A stretch of 64,000 bases of DNA from Rhodobacterales bacterium HKCCE2091. Its GTDB lineage: Bacteria; Pseudomonadota; Alphaproteobacteria; Rhodobacterales; Rhodobacteraceae. Below, one piece after another: positions 61,255 through 64,000 of the stretch. How positions within the stretch are numbered: the stretch's first letter is position 1; every line of letters starts with the position of its first letter. The position numbers and the translations under genes were made by a program. Location: assembly GCA_015689685.1 (NCBI GenBank), contig WVSL01000002.1, positions 1 through 64,000 of the forward strand, written 5' to 3'. Below the pieces are notes generated by a model. The model was not told where the DNA came from. It was given only the letters and a program-made list of their open reading frames with translations, and did not search any database.

Positions 61255-62856
61255 ATGGAACGGACGACGACGACTCCCCCGCTCTGGACCCCCGGGGACT
61301 GGAACGCGCTGTTCGGTCTGGGGACGAACGTGCTGGTCAACCTCCTGGTGATGACCGGCCTGCTGAAATTCGTCGTCGGGCTGCCCGACGAGCTGACTTT
61401 CGGACGCATCCTGCCCGCGGTCGGGCTGATGCTGTTCCTCGGCAACATCTACTATGCCTGGATGGCCTACCGGCTCGCGAAGAAGGAGGGCCGCACGGAT
61501 GTCTGTGCCCTGCCCTCCGGCCCCTCGGTGCCGCACATGTTCATCGTGGTCTTCGTCATCATGCTGCCGATCCTCGGCCAGACCGGCGACCCGGTGAAGG
61601 CGTGGGAGGCCGGGCTCGCCTGGGTGTTCCTGCAGGGCTTCATCCTGATCGGGGGCAGCTTCGTCGCGCCGCTGATCCGCAAGATCACCCCGCGCGCCGC
61701 GCTGCTCGGCACGCTCGCGGGCGTCTCCATCGCCTTCATCGCCATGCGGCCCGCGACCGAGATCTTCATGACCTCGATCATCGGCCTCACCTGCCTCGCC
61801 ATCATCCTCGTCAGCTGGTTCGGCGGTCTGAAGTATCCCCGCGGCATCCCCGCCGGTCTCGTGGCCATCGTCGTCGGCATGGTCATCGCCTGGGGCGCGG
61901 CCGCCATCGGGATGCCCGAGATCGGAGGCATGTCCGGCACGGCGCTGGCCGAAAGCTTCGCAAGCTTCGGCTTCTCGATCCCGCTGCCCGCCATCGACCA
62001 CGTCTTTTCCGGCTTCGAGTTCCTCGGCTTCATCCTCGTCACCGCGATCCCGTTCGGGGTCTACGACCTCGTCGAGGCAATGGACAACGTGGAGAGCGCC
62101 GAGGCCGGCGGCGACAGCTACTCCACGACAGAGGCGATCTCGGCCGAGGGCGCGATCTCGCTCCTGGGCACGCTGTTCGGCTCGCCCTTCGCCAACGCGG
62201 TCTACATCGGCCATCCCGGCTGGAAGAGCATGGGCGGCCGGATCGGCTATTCCGCCGCCACCGGGCTGTTCGTGCTGGCGCTGGCGTGGTTCGGCATCCT
62301 CGCGGTGTTCCTGAACCTGGTGCCGGTCGTCGCGATCTCTCCGATCCTGCTCTATATCGGGATGCTGATCGGCGCGCAGGCCTTCCAGACCACGCCGATG
62401 AAGCACGCGCCGGCGGTCGTGCTCGGCCTCGTGCCGCATCTCGCGGCCTGGGCAAAGACACTGATAGACGGGGCGCTCGGTGCCGCCGGGGCGCAGGTTG
62501 ACGACGCGCTCCTGGCGGGCATGGCGCAGAACGGCGTGCTCTACCAGGGGCTCGGCGTGCTCGGGAACGGGGCGATCCTGACCGGGCTGGTGCTGGCGGC
62601 CATCGGTGTCTTCGTGATCGAGCGCAAGTTCGAATGGGCCGCGATCTTCGCGGGTGCCGGGGCGGTCCTGACCTTCTTCGGGTTCATGCACGGTCCCGCC
62701 GTCGGGGTGAACGTGACCCCCTCGATCGCGCTGTCCTACGCCATCGTCGCGGGCTTCCTCGTGGCCTGCGCGCGGCTGGGATGGGTCGAGGCGGAAAGCC
62801 CGGCCGCCGACCCCGCCCCCGCGCCCGCGGCGGCAGACCCGCAGCCGGCGGAATGA
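61255..62856 (+). CDS. NCS2-type (AzgA-like) permease
   Basis: 533 aa with about twelve to fourteen hydrophobic segments. NCS2/AzgA-like features are CALPSGPSVPHMFIVVFV near residue 84, AIPFGVYDLVEAMDNVESAEAGGDSY, and FGSPFANAVYIGHPGWKSMGG. It probably imports a pyrimidine-, triazine- or ureide-like compound as proton symporter. An Ala/Pro-rich tail ends it. The stop overlaps the AtzG start by 4 bp. Confidence 0.82.
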   Translation: MERTTTTPPLWTPGDWNALFGLGTNVLVNLLVMTGLLKFVVGLPDELTFGRILPAVGLMLFLGNIYYAWMAYRLAKKEGRTDVCALPSGPSVPHMFIVVFVIMLPILGQTGDPVKAWEAGLAWVFLQGFILIGGSFVAPLIRKITPRAALLGTLAGVSIAFIAMRPATEIFMTSIIGLTCLAIILVSWFGGLKYPRGIPAGLVAIVVGMVIAWGAAAIGMPEIGGMSGTALAESFASFGFSIPLPAIDHVFSGFEFLGFILVTAIPFGVYDLVEAMDNVESAEAGGDSYSTTEAISAEGAISLLGTLFGSPFANAVYIGHPGWKSMGGRIGYSAATGLFVLALAWFGILAVFLNLVPVVAISPILLYIGMLIGAQAFQTTPMKHAPAVVLGLVPHLAAWAKTLIDGALGAAGAQVDDALLAGMAQNGVLYQGLGVLGNGAILTGLVLAAIGVFVIERKFEWAAIFAGAGAVLTFFGFMHGPAVGVNVTPSIALSYAIVAGFLVACARLGWVEAESPAADPAPAPAAADPQPAE

Positions 62857-63062
62857 GCCGGTTGGATAACGGGGCCTATATCGACGCGGCGGCCGATCTC
62901 GTCGGCCTGCCGCTGCGGCCGGAATGGCGGCCCGGCGTCGCGCGCTTCGTCGCGCTCGCCGCCGGGATGGCCGAGGTGCTGGACCGGGTGGACCTCGACG
63001 ACGCCGAACTTGTCCAGGCCCCGGTCTACACGTTGCCGGACATGGCCGATGACCGGGACTGA
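62853..63062 (+). CDS. atzG: AtzG-like small subunit (DUF4089)
   Basis: 69 aa, ATGA overlap with the permease stop. The pattern IDAAADLVGLPLRPEWRPGV, then ARFVALAAGMAEVLDRVDLD and APVYTLPDM is that of AtzG, a GatC-like subunit of about 68 aa needed for stability and activity of AtzE. Position immediately before AtzE, overlapping it by 14 bp, supports this strongly. Confidence 0.88.
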   Translation: MSRLDNGAYIDAAADLVGLPLRPEWRPGVARFVALAAGMAEVLDRVDLDDAELVQAPVYTLPDMADDRD

Positions 63063-64000
63063 CCTGACATGGGCCACGGCGGCCGGGATCGCCGCCGAGG
63101 TCCGCGCGGGCCGGATCACGGCGTTCGAGGTGACGGGGCGGATACTCGACCGGATCGCGCGGATGGATCCCGCGATCAACGCCTTCACCGACATCACCGC
63201 CAGTGCCGCCCTGACCGAGGCCGAGGCCGTCGACGCCGCCATCGCCGCGGGCCGCGATCCCGGCCCGCTCGCGGGCGTGCCCTTCGCGGTCAAGAACCTG
63301 TTCGACGTTGCGGGCCTGCCGACGCGGGCGGGATCGAAGATCAACCGGGACAGGCCGCCCGCGACCGAGGACGCGGTGCTGATCCGGCGGATGCGCGCGG
63401 CGGGCGCGGTGCTCGTCGGCGCGCTGAACATGGGCGAATACGCCTACGACTTCACCGGCGAGAACGCCCATGACGGCGCCTGCCTGAACCCGCACGACAC
63501 GTCGCGGATGTCCGGCGGCTCGTCCTCCGGCTGCGGGGCCGCGACCGCGGCGGGGCTCGCGCCCATCTCGCTCGGGTCCGACACCAACGGCTCGCTCAGG
63601 GTGCCCGCGTCGATGTGCGGCGTGTTCAGCCTGAAACCCACCTACGGACGTCTGCCGCGGACCGGGACGTTTTCCTTCGTCGACAGCCTCGACCACCTCG
63701 GCCCGTTCGCGCGCGCTCCGCGCGACCTCGCGCTCGCCTACGACGCGATGCAGGGGCACGACGCGGGCGACCACGCCTGCGCCCGCCGCCCGCCGGAGCC
63801 TGCCGTGCCCGGGCTGGACCGTGACACCGGCCCGCTTCGCGTTGGCCTGCCCGGCGGCTGGTTCGCCCGGTTCGGCGGCGACGGCACCGAGGCGGCGGAC
63901 CACGTCGCCCGCGGTCTCCGCCGGATGGGAGCCACGCTGTCCCGCGTCGACCTCGATGCGGCGGAGGCAGGGCGGGCGGCGGCCTACCTCGTCACCAATT
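63049..64000 (+). CDS. atzE: AtzE-family amidohydrolase (truncated by the right edge)
   Basis: The first 317 codons are in the window, from ATG 63049 (MTGTDLTWATAAG). The amidase-signature domain is plain: Lys in PFAVKNLFDVAG, cis-Ser in MSGGSSSGCGAATA, nucleophile Ser in LGSDTNGSLRVPASMCG. The C-terminus is outside the window and the frame has no stop. AtzE with AtzG hydrolyses 1-carboxybiuret to 1,3-dicarboxyurea in cyanuric-acid breakdown; GatA-like homologues in other ureide pathways are an alternative. It completes atzF-atzH-biuH-like-permease-atzG-atzE. Confidence 0.88.
   Translation, partial: MTGTDLTWATAAGIAAEVRAGRITAFEVTGRILDRIARMDPAINAFTDITASAALTEAEAVDAAIAAGRDPGPLAGVPFAVKNLFDVAGLPTRAGSKINRDRPPATEDAVLIRRMRAAGAVLVGALNMGEYAYDFTGENAHDGACLNPHDTSRMSGGSSSGCGAATAAGLAPISLGSDTNGSLRVPASMCGVFSLKPTYGRLPRTGTFSFVDSLDHLGPFARAPRDLALAYDAMQGHDAGDHACARRPPEPAVPGLDRDTGPLRVGLPGGWFARFGGDGTEAADHVARGLRRMGATLSRVDLDAAEAGRAAAYLVTN

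Noticed and set aside
60967-63903. Very long open frame (978 codons) on the minus strand opposite the permease and atzG/atzE genes
   Set aside because: The composition is low-complexity Arg/Gly/His/Glu, typical of the antisense of GC-rich genes; the plus-strand genes have clear family motifs.

Overview
The window is very GC-rich, densely coded DNA from an alphaproteobacterium, most likely a member of the Rhodobacteraceae. The grounds are gene families and order: a complete Kelly-Friedrich sox cluster in the Paracoccus/Rhodovulum style, 5-aminolevulinate synthase (the C4 haem route), an opgG-(I)-H-C glucan operon like that of Rhodobacter sphaeroides, several TRAP and ABC uptake systems, and many GTGA/ATGA start-stop overlaps. 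No rRNA, tRNA, CRISPR array, IS element, integrase or phage gene was seen. The window reads as chromosomal or chromid metabolic DNA.

Region 1 (1-9.3 kb) is an inositol/rhizopine-type catabolic locus. On the minus strand lie a LacI-type regulator, a MocC/IolI-like isomerase, a sugar ABC importer, an unusual PanB-like protein, an SDR, IolG/MocA and the first codons of iolC, which runs off the left edge. Divergent from the regulator are mocD (desaturase-fold oxygenase) and mocE (Rieske ferredoxin). Shared ATCATG(C/A)ATGA motifs lie in front of both transcription units. Region 2 (9.6-13.1 kb) is a two-component system divergent from a DegP/HtrA protease.

Region 3 (13.2-28.3 kb) is the sulfur-oxidation island. 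The minus-strand run is soxV-W-X-Y-Z-A-B-dsrE-C-D-E-F, a DUF302 protein, hemA and a YeeE transporter. Divergent from it is soxS-R-T. SoxR has the two cysteines expected of a persulfide sensor. hemA overlaps the preceding gene by 4 bp, so haem supply appears to be wired into an operon of c-type cytochromes.

Region 4 (28.4-38.7 kb) holds a phospholipase D-like protein, an aldehyde dehydrogenase, a MarR/glutathione-transferase pair with two copies of a perfect palindrome, a GAF/Fis regulator and the osmoregulated periplasmic glucan operon. That operon includes a 53-codon gene between opgG and opgH, joined to both by GTGA overlaps. Region 5 (38.9-48.2 kb) pairs a TRAP transporter and two divergent GntR regulators with a shikimate-dehydrogenase-like enzyme, an HpcH/HpaI aldolase, a fucose-isomerase-like protein, a Gfo/Idh dehydrogenase and a type II dehydroquinase. 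This looks like an undescribed route for a carbocyclic or sugar acid.

Region 6 (48.3-64 kb) is nitrogen-compound catabolism: a diaminopropionate-lyase-like enzyme, an M24 creatinase-fold hydrolase, an EutA-like racemase-family protein and a branched-chain-amino-acid-type ABC importer whose livG appears to start at CTG. Then follow a DUF6635-like membrane protein, a LysR regulator, allophanate hydrolase (AtzF), AtzH, a biuret-hydrolase-like isochorismatase-family enzyme, an NCS2-type permease, AtzG, and AtzE cut by the right edge. The last set fits degradation of biuret, 1-carboxybiuret or a related ureido compound to ammonia and CO2.
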